NCBI RefSeq assembly: GCF_000004075.3
Contig: NC_026655.2
Span: 1,116,001 to 1,180,000, forward strand
Direction of reading: 5' to 3'
Source: Cucumis sativus
Lineage: Eukaryota > Streptophyta > Magnoliopsida > Cucurbitales > Cucurbitaceae
DNA length: 64,000 nucleotides
Positions 26,404 to 39,881 of this stretch are shown here, piece after piece (the stretch's first letter is position 1; each line of letters opens with the position of its first letter). Under the pieces are notes generated by a model, which ran no database searches, was not told the origin of the DNA, and worked only from the letters and a program-made list of their open reading frames with translations. The position numbers and the translations under genes were made by a program.

Positions 26404-27373
26404 TGTTGAAGAGTAGGAAATGCGAGAAGGAAGAAGGGAGAAGTTTGAAACCTGAAACTGAAGTGGGCTTCCAAAACCTTTCACCTCCAAGGTGGTAAGT
26501 GGTGAATGTGAAAAGTAAAAAGTAGAAAATAAAAAATATTTTAATACTTGAGCTCTGGAATATTGGGCATTTCCATAAACAGTAAAATAAATTAAAATAT
26601 TTACTAACCTATTAATATAAGGAAAGAAGCCTAATGTAAATATTCTGTTAAATTTACCTTTTTTTACTATTCTTAATAATTCTAAATCCTTTTTATTTAA
26701 TTATAAATTTTTGAAAAATTAACTTTCAAACTATATCATAATAGTCCAAAACAACAACGGTATTTTATAAAAAAATTTAGAAGTTGTCTTTAAAATTGTT
26801 TTCTAATTTTATTTTGTGTTTTTCTAAGCCAAAAATAATAAGAAGAAGAAAGATTGTCATAAATTGAAAATATTGAGAAAAAAAAATTGCAAATGAGCTG
26901 GGATGAATTTATCAATTTTTCTATGATTTGTAAAATAAGGTTTAAAATATTAAATTTGTTTAATGTTTTTAAATGTTGAATTTTAGTTTATGAACTCATA
27001 ATAAATCTTAAAATTAGTTCTTACAGTTTTTAATTATTTTTTGCTTTTATTAGGATTTTCAACATAAATTTTAAAAATATATTTACATGTTTTGTTTTGT
27101 TTTTTTTTTTATGAAAAAAGTATAAAGAAAACATTTTGATTAATTTTGGTATGTTTCCTATAAAGTGATGCAAATTATTTTTGAGGTAATTTTGGTTAAT
27201 TTGTAAGGGTTTGATAAAATAACCATTTTTACAATATTTAATCTCTGTGGAAGAGAAATGCGAGTAGTGGATTATGGGTTGCCACGCGTTTAAGCATGCA
27301 GGCAAGAAGCTGTTTACGAATCACTTCTTCATTTTGCTTAAGCAGCCTTCAAATGCAAACCACAAACTAGAAT
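26404..27373. promoter_or_regulatory. Divergent promoter region between SDH7 and the DCC gene
   Basis: The two genes start back to back, 970 bp apart, and this span must hold both promoters. It is AT-rich in the middle (26520-27250) with GC-richer leaders at each end. No clear TATA box could be assigned on either side. Both products are predicted to go to organelles, so shared control is possible but unproven. Confidence 0.5.
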
Positions 27374-29997
27374 ATGGCGTTTGGAGGAGCAGCTGCCCCT
27401 GCCATGGCCTCCAAATTTGCAACAACAATCACCACTCCAATTCGACTGATCCCATCTTCTCACCTTCCCAAGCTCGGCCGCCATAGCACTCAACTCTTCT
27501 CCCCGTTTCGAACCACCAATCAACTCGGTAACATTCATTCTCCATTCTTCAATTCTGCCTCTATTTGTGAGTCCTCGTTTACTTGTTCTTTCCGTTTAAA
27601 TGATGTTCTTGTTCTTGTTCTTGAAGTAATTTTTTAGATGGACAAAACTTTTTTTTTTTTTTGAGTTGCTGGAGCTAGAAAAGTGAGAAATGGTTTGATT
27701 AATTCCACGTTCATGTGTGCGCATTTTGCGGATTAACCCATCGTCTTAAATCTAATGGAGAATTATGGTTGATGGGTTTAAGAGGGGTATTTGCAAAAGA
27801 TTTGTCTGATCAAATGAAATTAGCTACTTTAGGAAAATGACACGCTACAAGCTGTTAGTTTTCCTTGGTGATTGATGAACAATGCAATGCAGGATTGAAA
27901 TACCAAATTCGTGCTATAAGTGAAGCTGTAGTAGATCCTGTTTCTTCAAATAAAGAGAATGGAGAAGGATCATCCCAAAGTTGGAAGATCAAAATGCTCT
28001 ATGATGGAGATTGCCCGCTCTGTATGCGTGAGGTTGCACTGAGATATCTCATTCGCTTTTAAATTTTAGCCTTTGACAATGGTTCAGTAAATTTTGGCTG
28101 TTTAAATTGTTGTTTGATGTCCCATTTTTGTCTAATTATATGTGAATTCATGGTTCTGATAGGTTAATATGCTAAGAGAGAGGAATAAGCAATATGGTAC
28201 AATCAAGTTTGTTGACATTGGTTCAGATGATTACACGCCACAAGAAAATCAGGGTCTTGACTACAAAACCGTAAGACTTTGATTATTTCTCTTTTCCGAA
28301 TGATTGAATATTAAGTATTAAATATCCGAATTGTGGAAGGAAAGAGGTATAGAGAGATAACAATTAACAAGATGATGAATCATACTTGATACTATCGTTA
28401 CTGGATTTTGAATGGTATGAATCCCATGAATTGTAGACCCATCATTATACTCTTTTCTTCTTCACTCTGCATTTGTGAAATTCAAAGATCACCCTAGTGC
28501 ATAAGAGTGTCTGTAAGGAACCCTCTATGACAGTAAGTTCTCGCTATTGAACTACAAGGCAATGCAAATAACTATTATCGAGAAGTCGAGAACCACTTTC
28601 TAGTTCACGTAAAATGCATATTATATGAGATTTTATATTCTTGTCCTGCAAGCAACAGTTTTGAAGTTATGCACCTTCTATTTTCATTTAGGTTATGGGA
28701 AGAATTCATGCAATCCTTGCAGATGGTACTGTGGTCAGAGATGTTGAAGTATGTGCCCTATTGTGTTCCTTTTGTTGTTCTAATTTAGATCCAGCTATAA
28801 AATTTTGATTATATCATGTGGTTTCTGTTGGGTCATACATCGTTTCAAACTTTCAAGGTCTTTATTCCAAATATTACGCTTTTTCCCTGTTTTGGGGTCC
28901 TTTTTTTTGTATTGTGACTTATATCAACCTTAGACTCATTATTTATCAGCTATTGATCATTTATTACATATCTTGCTCAAATATTAGATGCTCAACAACC
29001 TTTAGGAAACATATTTACTCAATAATCTCAATAGATACTTTGTCTATTTTTGACCCTACCTCTGTTGCAGGCCTTTAGAAAACTTTACGAACAAGTTGGT
29101 CTTGGATGGGTATATGCTGTTACAAAATACGAACCAGTAAGTCTTCTCAAACTTATTTGATCTTTCATCCATTTGTTTCATCAGAAGTGATCCCACAGAC
29201 TATTCTCTTTAGTTCCACATTGATGCTAATGAGCAGCTTATTATCTACAGTTTGGAAGATTAGCTGATGCCGCATATGGTCTCTGGGCGAGATATCGTCT
29301 TCAGTTGACAGGTGAAACACAGCAAGTGATTTTTGGATCATATAGTTACTATGTCTATATGGGATCCTTAATGACCGTGTACAGAAGTAAAAAGCATCAA
29401 CCACATGTGTATATCTTGTGTTACATAGCTACATGTCTCACACATCCAAACCTGTCTTCTTGTGTTACATAGCTGCATGGTTAATTGATTCTCAGCATTG
29501 AAAGTATCCCCATGAATATTCATTTACTGACTGATTCAAAATGCTGTCTACAACCTTCAAAAATCAATTTGTACCTACCATTAACAAAACTCACAAGTCT
29601 TAGGGTTCTTGATGATTGTGATCTCTAAATTTTTCTCATTGCAATTTGGTTTCAGGCAGGCCACCTCTAGAAGATATTCTGGCAGCACGAAAGAAAAACC
29701 AGGTAAATTTATATGCTTGGTATGAACTATATTTTTGCCTTTCCCTGACGATAAGATTTATCCACCAGCTTTAACTTACAAGAATCAAGAAAGAATTTGA
29801 GAGTTCTTTTTTGGGCTATCTCATGACTTCTAAGTTGACACAACAGTGCAATAGTAATTTCGACACGTTTTTCTGACTTTCTAGTTTGTGTTTTACAAAA
29901 TATAGAAGCCTATCTATGAATATACACATACGTGTTGGACTTTCTGTTTTCTACACAGGATGAAATATGTAATGACAGCAATGCATGCAAGAGGTAA
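27374..29997 (+). CDS. DCC-family thiol-disulfide oxidoreductase, plastid-targeted
   Basis: Eight exons (27374-27527, 27893-28032, 28163-28270, 28692-28748, 29071-29136, 29251-29311, 29656-29702, 29959-29997) total 672 nt and encode 223 residues. The N-terminus is rich in Ala/Ser/Thr and hydroxylated or basic residues ('MAFGGAAAPAMASKFATTIT'), as in plastid transit peptides. The DCC (DUF393) domain follows, with 'MLYDGDCPLCMRE' giving a C92-x2-C95 redox pair, then 'IKFVDIGSDDY', 'GRIHAILADGTVVRDVEAF' and 'YGLWARYRLQLTG'. DCC proteins are predicted thiol-disulfide oxidoreductases; the substrate is unknown. The closest plant relatives I recall are the Arabidopsis At5g50100-type proteins. All introns are GT-AG. 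Confidence 0.9.
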
Positions 29998-31249
29998 TCC
30001 TTCTACACGGGGTGATGATTCTCGCTTGGCTAGTTGAATATCAGAAAGGGGTTGGAAAAGGACTCAAGCTATTAAACGTCATTAATTTAAAGGCCAGTAG
30101 CTTCTCATGCATTATTGTATTAATGGATGTCTAATAGGCTCATAGCAGTACCCTTTTTCTTTTTTCTTGGGGTAAGAGATAATACAATATTTATAGTGTA
30201 CTTTGGTAAGATTCAGAGGCACTTCTTCCCAGCTCCTTGTACTCAATAATCTGTTACTTCTTCTAATGAAATATATTGGTCTGTGCTTATTCTAACAGAA
30301 TGCTAATGAAATCTACAATTTCATCTTGTTGGTTCCCTTGTGTTATGAAATGTTTTTGTCGAAATATATACATCATTGCCAAATTTACGAGGGGTTGTGA
30401 TACTTTTTAACTTCTACTATTTTGTGGTTCGTCGAGAAGGGCGTTTTCTAAGTTACACAGGAACTTACAGATGATGAATATGTTTGAAGCTTTTTAGGTG
30501 ATATATGGGCGAGTTTTGCAGAAGAAATGTACTTTTGTCGTCATGGAAGAGGCCTTCAAGGACGCTGTTGCTAAAAATGATTGTAATTAGTGAAAACAAA
30601 GTTATCTTTCAGTTACGTTAGGGGTTAATCTTAGTGTTCTTGAATGCATAAGCTTTATTTTCCATTTCTTTCGAAACAGCAGCCATCTAGGCATTCATTT
30701 TAAAGAGCTTGTATTTGCCACCAAACCAGAAACTGCCGAGGAAATTCAAGAGCCATTTTTAAATGGTGACTTAGGGAAGAATAACTGAGCACATAACATA
30801 ACCTAATGCCCAAACATAAAATAAATGGGATACAGGCACTGCACACAGGAGGAAGAGAAAATTTTCTCAAGACACCAACCTTCGTAAGAAGAAAATTATA
30901 TGCACTATTAATAAAAAACCTCCCATTCCCAATGTTAAAAAGTGGCAGAAAGAGAGTTTGTTTTGTACAGAAATGTATAAACAGTAGCTTGTAAAGAACC
31001 AAAACATAAGCATTGGGGGCATTCTGATCAAACATCAACTGAGACCAGCTACTTTCTGATAGTGCCGAAAATTGCTACACCAATGTACAAACACTTGAAT
31101 CAGAGAGAAAAATCTTCTGGCTCAGAGAGATAGCATATCCAAAACACTTGGAAAAAACTGCACAGGACCTTCCGTATCACACAAGAACACCCCTCTCTTG
31201 CATCTCTTTATAAACGCACACACTTTAAGCTGGACGCCATTTTTAAGTT
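29998..31249. other. Convergent 3' flanks of the DCC and CBP60 genes
   Basis: The two genes end tail to tail. The span should contain both 3' UTRs; 'aatgaaat'/'aataat' signals occur near 30245-30275. I see no separate gene. Open frames at 30700-31038 and 30806-30994 overlap on opposite strands and lack domains. Confidence 0.5.
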
Positions 31250-34200
31250 TCAACCATAGTCTAATTTTTCCTTTCCACGACTCTGTACACCTTTGTATCT
31301 CTTGAAGCCAAGTTTGTTTCTTCTCCTGATTACCAATCTCAACAAAAAGAACCATTTTAGCACACCATATACCTTAGCCCATCTCATTTGAGCAACACAC
31401 GATGAGGAGCCACCTTGAAGAGTAGTTGTTGTCACTCGTGATTCTAAAATTGAGCTACATTGCACATCGGACTCTAGAACTTGCATATGATCCACGTCAA
31501 AGAAAGATGAGTGTAGTGGCTCGGAATCGCAGATCAGAGAAGAGTTGGCAAAATTTGGGGAACTTGGCATCGGATCATATCTTACAACCATAGAACCGAA
31601 ACTCTGCAAAGCATGATCGTCCAAGCCGCTAGGATTCCCAATAGAACCCATTGATGAAATTATGTCTGAAGAATAGGCATTTGATGGTGGGAAATCAAAG
31701 CCACTAAATTTTGGAGAAGACAAGTACTTGCTACCATAAGAATGGTCCTCCATGGGTGAGCTCGGGGTGTAAACAAAACTAAGTGGGTGAGAAGAGCCAC
31801 CTACAAGCAAAGTTTCATCATCAATGGAATCCACTTCGTCCCAGTGTTTGTATGCAGAGACAACCAAGTTGTGAGCATCAACCTGAGTACAGAATGAATG
31901 TACTGAATCAGCTGAAAAAATGTAAAGGAACTTAGAAGAATGATATATATATATACTTAGAGGTGACAGGAGATGAGTGCCTTTTCACTTTCAGATAGCT
32001 TATCTATGGGAACGTACTGGTAATCTGAAAGTAGCCCCATTACTCGTCCTACAACATCAAAAACCACTCCGCTTTTCTGTTCCAAATCATGAGGTTTGTA
32101 CACATAAATCTTCTTATCGAGCACACATGTTTGTGCATGCTCAATTATAGCTTCCCACATTTTGGTAGACATACCATGGCCAAGAATCTGGTTTTAAAAC
32201 CAAAAAAAAAAAATCTATAAGAAGTCATGATTTGCACAAAATTTAGATATATGATAAACGAGAAAAAGGTATATACATTGCGAAGCCTTGAAGGTTGTAC
32301 ATAAAGCTGAGTTAGGAAATCTTTCACCGTCTCGATTTTTTCTTGGCTCAGGCGCTTATGATAGGCTCCATCCTTGCTAATTTTCTGCAATCTCCATACT
32401 TCATCCTGCAGAGTTGGAGGATGGTGCTTCTTGTACACTGAACCAAATGGCAGATGTCAATTCTTTTTCTAATATGTCAGACCAGAAAGATACAATATAT
32501 ATGCATGTACATATGCCTCCACAAACCAAAGGATGGGAGATAATATATTGAGAGTGAACTCCAGTGTTTTGTATTTAAATGAAGCATATTCCTTAATGGC
32601 GTCAAAGTCAGTGTTAAAAAGTGGTCCATCAAGATTTAAAACTGCTCTCAATTCTTCAAAAACGTATCCACGAGATATTACACATAGTATAGGTTAATCG
32701 TATCACAAGCTTCACATGATAGAAGCTTCCAAATAGCCAGTATCATATTTCAAGCTCCAGTTTGCAATTTATAAGTTCAGTTGACAACCTAATTCAATAC
32801 AATAAGCAACAAAAGATAAATAACAGCCAAGCAGAAGTTTTGAAGCCGTTGGGCCAAAAAAAATTCATAATGCATAATTTGATTTTATACAGACTTCATG
32901 ACGAACATCTAGAGAACAAATGGCAGAGTTTGATTATTAAAGAAAACTGTATTGAAGTTTGACAGCAGTGTTCCATTCTCCTCATAAGAAAGGAACTATA
33001 CTCGGAATAATTTGATGCAATCAGTACCAAACTTAATATTTTGCAATGACGTACTGATCTTTCATTTTAACAATGTGTAAATTCAAATAATAAACCTAAT
33101 TACTCACATTCTCCACGGTGATCTCTGACAACAAATGACGCAGTCTTTGCTTCAAGAATTCTTGTTCCATCATTGTCGTCTATAATTCTTGCACCGAGCC
33201 TGAACCGACGACTTCTAGTCCAGCTTGAATTGTCAGTGAAAGAAATCTCACCTACCGAACCAATCCCATCTTTGAGACTCACAAGTGTCTCTCCTGTTAG
33301 AAGGGGTTTCTTTCCTTCCCTCTCTCTTACAATGTTATTCCTAAACTCCTCTGCGGTGTAATTATCACCTCCACCCTCAAAATCACCCTCAAGCACTACA
33401 ATTTCCACCTTGGCAGAGGATTGAGGCCCAGCGCCAACAACTTCCCCAGTTAAGGTGTCAACCAAAGCCACCATCAAATTGGAACTCTCTCTTCCTTCAA
33501 TGCGAGATCCAGTAAATACCGGGAGAAAAATATCAGTTATGAACTTCAATTGAAAGCATCTCGGCCCAGAAGAATAGTTTTCTTTCGCGTCATTCCCATC
33601 ATTCCTTAACATAAATGCACATATTTCATCAACACTCTAATATATCTCATCCATACATAGATCTTTTGGGTTTAACAATTTATGATCTAATGTCACTTCT
33701 TCTCTACTTCTAATTGTAGAAGTGGGGGCAGTAAATGTACATGAAAGCATAAAAAGTACTACCTTTGCACATTGGTAATGTACTTTCCTAGTGCCAATTC
33801 AACCTCCTCCCTCACCTGTCCAGCACACAATTAGCAAAGCTTACATCAAATTTTCAAACTTGCAACTCAAGGAATAGAACCGTTAATTCATCTATTAAAC
33901 CATAAATATACTTTTTGATTAATTTTCTTTTTTTTTTTTTACAGAATCAATACGTATAATACTGTAAGAAATCAGAACTGTTGAGTTGATGCAATTTGCC
34001 TATCCCATTAATTAACTATAAAATGTTTGTCTTCATTTCAAGTTTCCCATGAAGTAGCCATTTATACCTTGCCAATCCAAATAGTTCTTCCCCACCCTTA
34101 TAACAGAAGTATTCAATATTCAAGAACTGTAGGAGAACTAAGTAAGATCCCAAAGCTGAGACCACAACCTAGGCCTGAAGAGAGAAATAAGCAAGTAGCA

Positions 34201-36777
34201 ACCGATCATATTAATTGTTCTTTGTGATTGATTTTTTGGTCATTTTCCCTTAGTATTGCTCGAGTTCATCTTTGTCTTAGTTTGTTTGGATGATTTTGTC
34301 CTTTTCTTATTTTGCTCTTAGTATAATCCTATTGTACTTTGAGCATTAGTTTCATTTATTATTATTAATAAAGAGGCTTATCTTCGTTAAAAAAAACAAA
34401 ACAAAATCAGTAGACATTTGGAGGACAAGAAAAATAAGAGACTAGAGCACTCAATGATAAAGCTTATCTTCTTTGATTCTTAGTAAGATGAAACCCTTAT
34501 ATCAAGTCCACGGAGTTATTTGGTCTTTCAACTTGAAACATAGGAATGGAAAAACTTCATCTTAAATCACCACTGCTGTAACTTATCGTGTGCAAATGTG
34601 AAGTTGGTTTTTTTTGTTACTTAAATTTTTATTATTAATCGACTATGAGGCTCTAGCTCCAATTGCTTCATGAGTTTGACATTTTATGTTCCTGAGACAA
34701 CAACTTAAATTCATTGTTGGGATTTCATAAGCACTCAATTCCAACAAAGCATTGCCTCATTTCAACTTTCAAAGGGTTTTAAATTTTGATGGTTAAAAGA
34801 TATAAGAACCCTACCAATCATAAGTCAAGCCAAAATAGCCAAACTACTTACTTTTGTTGCAAAAAAAATATATTCAGACTATGAAAGTATCCTTCCTTTC
34901 TAAACTTGTTTGGTAGACCATTTTCTTCTTTTTTTTTTTTGGATGTTTCTATTCTTTATTCTGTCAAATACTTTCATATTCCAACAAGGGTAAACTAGAC
35001 TAATTCCATATGCACGTTCCATATTGCATATAAGGGATGGTATGAACAGAGAGAAACATAGACAAAAGCTGGCAAGCTTTTCAAAATAAAACTTATAGGT
35101 AGATTCGACCTCAATGGTACTATCAAAAAACCTACTCCGCTGGAAAACTTTAATTGGTAACATTTGGAGTATGTTATTCTTGGTTGGAGATAAAAGTGAC
35201 CAGATAGGCCAGCAATCTAGAACTAAAAAAAGAGATGGTCTTCATATCCCTATGATATCCATTTGCAAAGTAATCAAGCTTTTTATGTTATGCTTAAGGC
35301 TTTGACGCTTCATTAGAAGATTCCTGGACCTTATATTTGGTCCTTTCTTTATATCCAGAAAAATAGGAAAAGGTCCTCTTTGGTAAAGGCTGGGACTCCA
35401 GTCCCACTATAAATTTTCTGCAGCAATGTAACAATTTTTCATTGACAAACAATGAATATAACATATTTCCTGGAGGGCTCCTGCTTACCACTTTACGAAT
35501 GACAGGCTCCAATAGCTGTTGCATTGATTGCAATGATATGGCATCACGAACCACACTGTACATTATTGAAAAATAAAACATCAAAAGAAATTTTAAATTA
35601 TAAAATTTGAAAAAAAAAATGAAAAAGAAAACAACATAGCAGTCAAAGAACCACAACAAGAATATACTGGTTGCTGCAAGGTTTCGAGGTTCCAAAATCT
35701 ATTGGGGACATACTTATTATTAACAACATAGGAAGAGTCGTAGCCCCCTCATCCATCATATCTTGTAGCCAGTGTTTTTTAAAGCTCAAGGTGCAACAAA
35801 GCACAATACAATAGCCTTCTAGGGCTCAAGAGCAAGGTGCAAAAGAAGTGTAAGCCTTTATTTGTGAAGTACGCTATATATAAAAGTCACTACATTAAGG
35901 AGAGAAAGCAAGATGAGAAAATATGGAAAGGACCTCTAAAGACAAGAAATTTTGCATTTAGACTTACTAAATTTGATATTTTTTAGTTAATAAAGAAGGA
36001 AAAACCTTAATGATTACCATTTCTTAAAAATAATGAAAAAGCCCCAGAGGGCAGGACCTTGAGCCTTAGGACTTCACAAGAGACATGTGCTTTGTTTTGT
36101 GAGTCTCACCTTTTCAAGGTGAGGTACAAGACCTCAGCCTTCGGCCAAGTTCAACCTACTCCCTATTTCCTATATATATATCACATGAGATCGTGCCTAA
36201 TAGCTTCTTCAAGGCAACTTTGTTCTTCAGGTAAATATCAAACAAACTCAATTGCACATACCTATCCCTTCACACTCACACTCATTATGATGCTCCATAA
36301 AATGCATCATTTTTCACTCCTCAGCATAGTCCCTAGAATCCACCCAAAAAATACTCAAAACAAGAGTCATCTAGCTCTTTCACCAACTCATGTAGTAGCA
36401 CACATACAAATAATTCTCCTAACCTTCTATTAAACCGACGAAGCCAGATCACACCACATTCCCACTTCGAATTCTAAGCTTCCAGCAAATGGAAATCATA
36501 TCCAAAACATAGATAACCATTGCTAACAAAACTCACTAAGACTCCATATTGCAAGAAGAAATTAAACATAATCAACTACAAACCTTCCATATCCACTAAT
36601 ACAAGAACAATCCCACAAAAAATCAATGAAACAAAAACCCAATAAAAAGAAGTAAGAGAGAGAGAAAATCGCCATGTGGTAGTACCTCATAAAACAAAAC
36701 TTTCTACGCTTATCATCGGGATTATCACCATCCGCCGGACCATCTCCATCATCTGGGTTTCTTTTCTGCGACAACAT
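31250..36777 (-). CDS. Calmodulin-binding protein 60 (CBP60) family transcription factor
   Basis: Seven exons on the minus strand (36686-36777, 35489-35555, 33763-33815, 33108-33604, 32277-32437, 31981-32187, 31250-31882) give 1710 nt and 569 residues. Start '[20 protein letters not shown]', then '[20 protein letters not shown]' typical of CBP60 N-termini. The DNA-binding central region follows ('[19 protein letters not shown]', '[20 protein letters not shown]', '[20 protein letters not shown]', '[12 protein letters not shown]'). The C-terminus has a basic amphipathic '[20 protein letters not shown]', the likely calmodulin-binding segment. CBP60s act in the nucleus, coupling Ca2+ to salicylate and immune gene expression. 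Exon 6 has no usable GT donor: joining 'SESEK' to '[11 protein letters not shown]' needs a GC donor (31980-31979), and reading through meets a stop at 31957-31959. All other introns are GT-AG. Intron 1 holds a fold-back repeat. Confidence 0.9.
35777..36119. mobile_element. MITE-like fold-back element in CBP60 intron 1
   Basis: The left arm contains 'caaggtgcaacaaagcaca' (about 35787-35805). The right arm contains 'tgtgctttgttttgtgag' (about 36086-36103), its imperfect inverted complement. The arms continue with 'ctagggctcaag' against 'cttgagccttag'. About 340 bp in total with no coding content. Target duplication was not resolved by eye. Confidence 0.5.
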
Positions 36778-38860
36778 AGGAGGCCACAAGACATACAGAC
36801 ACAAGACGATGCGATGGAATTGGCGAAGATTGCAATGAACTAAAAAGACCCACATGCGGCGCAACCGCAAGAAAGGAATAAAAGATATACACAGATAATG
36901 AAATATATATAAATATAAATATATATATACACACACAAACCCACAAATCAATTTCGATTGACCCAAAAAGGAAAATAAGCCAAAAAAAAGAAACCCATCT
37001 GATCCCTTCTACTCTTCGTCCAAATTGGAGCTCTCCTTGCCCTGAAACTCAATCATAGTCGTCATTTTTTGCCTCAAAGCTTTCTGGGTCGGTCTGAAAA
37101 AGAAGAATCTGAAGCTGTGGCCGAGTCCAACCGTGAAGAAGAAGAGTGTAAGCCAGAAGTGAAGAAGAAGAAGAAGAAAATCGTTGGAGAAAATTTCCGT
37201 TGAGGCGAAAGGCAAAGAGGGAAAAGGAAGAGTAGATTGGTGTGTCAGTCAGAGAATGCGAGAGCGTGTGGGTGGCGAAATGGCCCTTCAAACCGCGTCG
37301 AGAAAAATAAATAAAGGCTGACGTCAGCCAAAACGGGACCTACTTTTGAATAACCTTCACACGTCTTCATGCCCTCCGCCCTCTTCCCCATCGCTTTCCT
37401 TCACCAAATTTACATTTACCATATTGCCGTTATGTCCTCTCGTGGGGTCATTCTCCACCAAATTTTCTTTTAGCTTAAATTACAAATTTGTCCTAACTCA
37501 TTTGAAAGGGGTGATTTTGTAAAAATATCCAAAATAATAATGGAATTCATATTAAAACATTTTTTAAATTTATAAAAATAGTAAATTTAAAACTGATGAT
37601 CTTTGATAAGCCCTTATCTTTGTAGTATACGAAAATTAACAAAAATATTTACAAACTTATTAAATTCGAACAATCTATCTTTGTTTATTACTTATAAATG
37701 GTAATATTTTACTGTATTTTTAAAAAAAATTAAAATTATGTCCTTTAAAATAAATGTTTGTATTTTACGAAGATTTATCAAAAATAACAAATTTGACACA
37801 ATAAAACATATAACAAAATTTTAGATTTTATCCATAACATACAATAATATAATTTTAAATTTTGTTATAGCTTATAAATATTTTAATTTGTTTTGTTATT
37901 TTTTAAAATGACTCGTATTTTATCTTATTTTTCAATTATAATATATCAACACATGTTTAACATGTGTGTTTAATCATGCATAAAAGTATTGTTAAATGAA
38001 TAAAATTATCACATTGTTCAACATTATTGAACCTAGGGTGCTTTATCAATCAATCAATATTATTTTATCCTATTCTAATATATGTGGCACACAATGTAGA
38101 ATAGAGTTGGAGAATTAATGGCAAGTTTTGGTTTTGGTTTTTCCTTTAAAAAAAAACTAAAATTGTTGGAAATTTAGAACCTAGATTTTGGAAAGCAGCA
38201 CATGGGTATCCTTAGAACCATATTTAGCCACATCTTTTACCTATTTAACATTCAACCTAATTGAATCGGCTAACTAAACGTCTCAAAATCAGGAGTATAA
38301 CTCAATTAACGTAAATTTAAATCTCAAAGGTAGACGTTCGATTCTTTCACTAATATTCAAAACATAATAATAAAAAATTGTATCAGCCCTTTGAATTCAA
38401 CTCCTTTCTAAGCCTATCAAAAGTAGACTTTTAAGAGTGTTGTGTGTATGTACATATTATACACCTTTGAAAAGTAGACTTTTAAAGTTATGTTTAATAT
38501 ATATAGTTTTTAAATTTTGTTCAATATATATAATTAAACACTTCAACTTCTAAAAGAATAATAACTTTTTAGGAAGGAAAAAAAAACTGATATTTGCTAA
38601 ATAACCAAACACCATATATTTATTTTTGTTTGAAAATTTTTCTAATCAATTAAAACCACAATTATTGGTCAAATATGAGCATAACTAAAGCATCAACTAC
38701 CATTCAAAAAGTTCAATCTCACACTTCATTCTTTTTAGACAACCAACAAAAAGTCGTATTCAATAGTACCCTCAAGAAGGAATTGATGCTCTAATTTGAA
38801 CACTCGTACAAGTTTAAAAGCTTGTTTTTTATACGGATATTTTTTAAAATAAAAAATAAA

Positions 38861-38940
38861 TTAAAATATTTACAATTTATAGCAAAATTTTGAATATATC
38901 AACGACAGTCACTAATAGACTCCTATCGGTCTATGAATGT
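38861..38940. repeat. Partial copy of the dispersed 'ctatca' repeat
   Basis: Contains 'ttaaaatatttacaatttat', 'agcaaaattttg' and 'cactaatagactcctatcgg', which match parts of the fuller copy at 46222-46392. Confidence 0.55.
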
Positions 38941-38961
38941 GATAATAGAATTTAAATTTTC

Positions 38962-38965
<4 letters not shown>

Positions 38966-39004
<39 letters not shown>
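38966..39004. repeat. (TA)n microsatellite
   Basis: About 19 uninterrupted TA units, the longest dinucleotide run noticed in the window. Confidence 0.95.
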
Positions 39005-39007
<3 letters not shown>

Positions 39008-39881
39008 AAGAATGATATATATGTTATGTATTATTATAATAAGTTTAGTGCATTTGAATAGATATTACTAATAGCATTAGTCAAAATGGTGAGAGCAACT
39101 TAATAATAATAAACTAAGCGTGATATGAACTCAACTTGATAGATATGCACCCATTTCCACGAATCTTCCTCTGTACTTTCAATTTGACATCACCATCACG
39201 GCTTTGGATTTGGGAATGACGCAATTACCCCCCGGCTTCAAAAGGCCAAATCGGATGGCGCCATGCCATGCCCTGCCCTGCCCCTTGAACTTGAACACAA
39301 CAACAAAAACACTTCACAAAACCATGTGTTCCACTTCAATCATGCAAAGCAAGGGCTACGATTTAAGTAATAATTACAACAGCAATAATATAGAGAGAAT
39401 ACAGAAAGAACGACATGACACCAAGGGACCGAAAATAATGTCAACGTGTTCGAAGGAGTGAATGACTTTTCTAAACTTCAGCATCTCGGAACATGGGTAG
39501 GAAATAGTACAAAGAGAAACTTTAGTTGAGTTAAAGCCTAAGTGTGGGTAAGTTATAATAGTCCATTTTAGAGCTAAACGACTTCTAAAAGTCCATCTAC
39601 TCCCTCCAAAGATCGAACTTTTCAGCTCAAAATTTTGAGATTGGACCTTTTGAGAGAAGAAATGAAAAATAATAATATTAGACTATCCTGCATCTATCAA
39701 CTATGAGAATAGCATCTACACATTGTGGTACCTACATTGAATAGTTTTTCATTTTTGTGGGTGAAAAAGAATTCTTGTATGGACTAAGCAATTTCTTACA
39801 AAGTTCATTTTGGCTTGACCTCTTCAGTTGGTGGAAAAGAAACCAAGTGTGGAACTTTATTGAAGATCGTTACCGTCTATG

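Larger units (their letters stand above)
36778..39881. other. CBP60 leader/promoter and intergenic region
   Basis: 36778 to about 37300 reads as the CBP60 5' leader (minus strand). It includes a short upstream open frame starting 'MTTMIEFQGKES' near 37065 and ending near 37009, and an AT-rich 'tttatttattttt' near 37303-37315 that could serve as core promoter. 37500-39150 is very AT-rich with a dispersed repeat and a TA run. An 86-codon frame at 39204-39461 is not recognisable. 39470-39881 should include the 3' UTR of the mannosidase gene. Confidence 0.45.

Noticed and set aside
36059-36433. 124-codon + strand frame within CBP60 intron 1
   Set aside because: It overlaps the fold-back element and intronic sequence, shows no domain, and is antisense to a well-supported gene.
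39204-39461. 86-codon frame 'MDLGMTQLPPGFKR...' as a small gene
   Set aside because: It has no recognisable domain or signal, lies in the 3' flank of the mannosidase gene, and has composition like the surrounding spacer.
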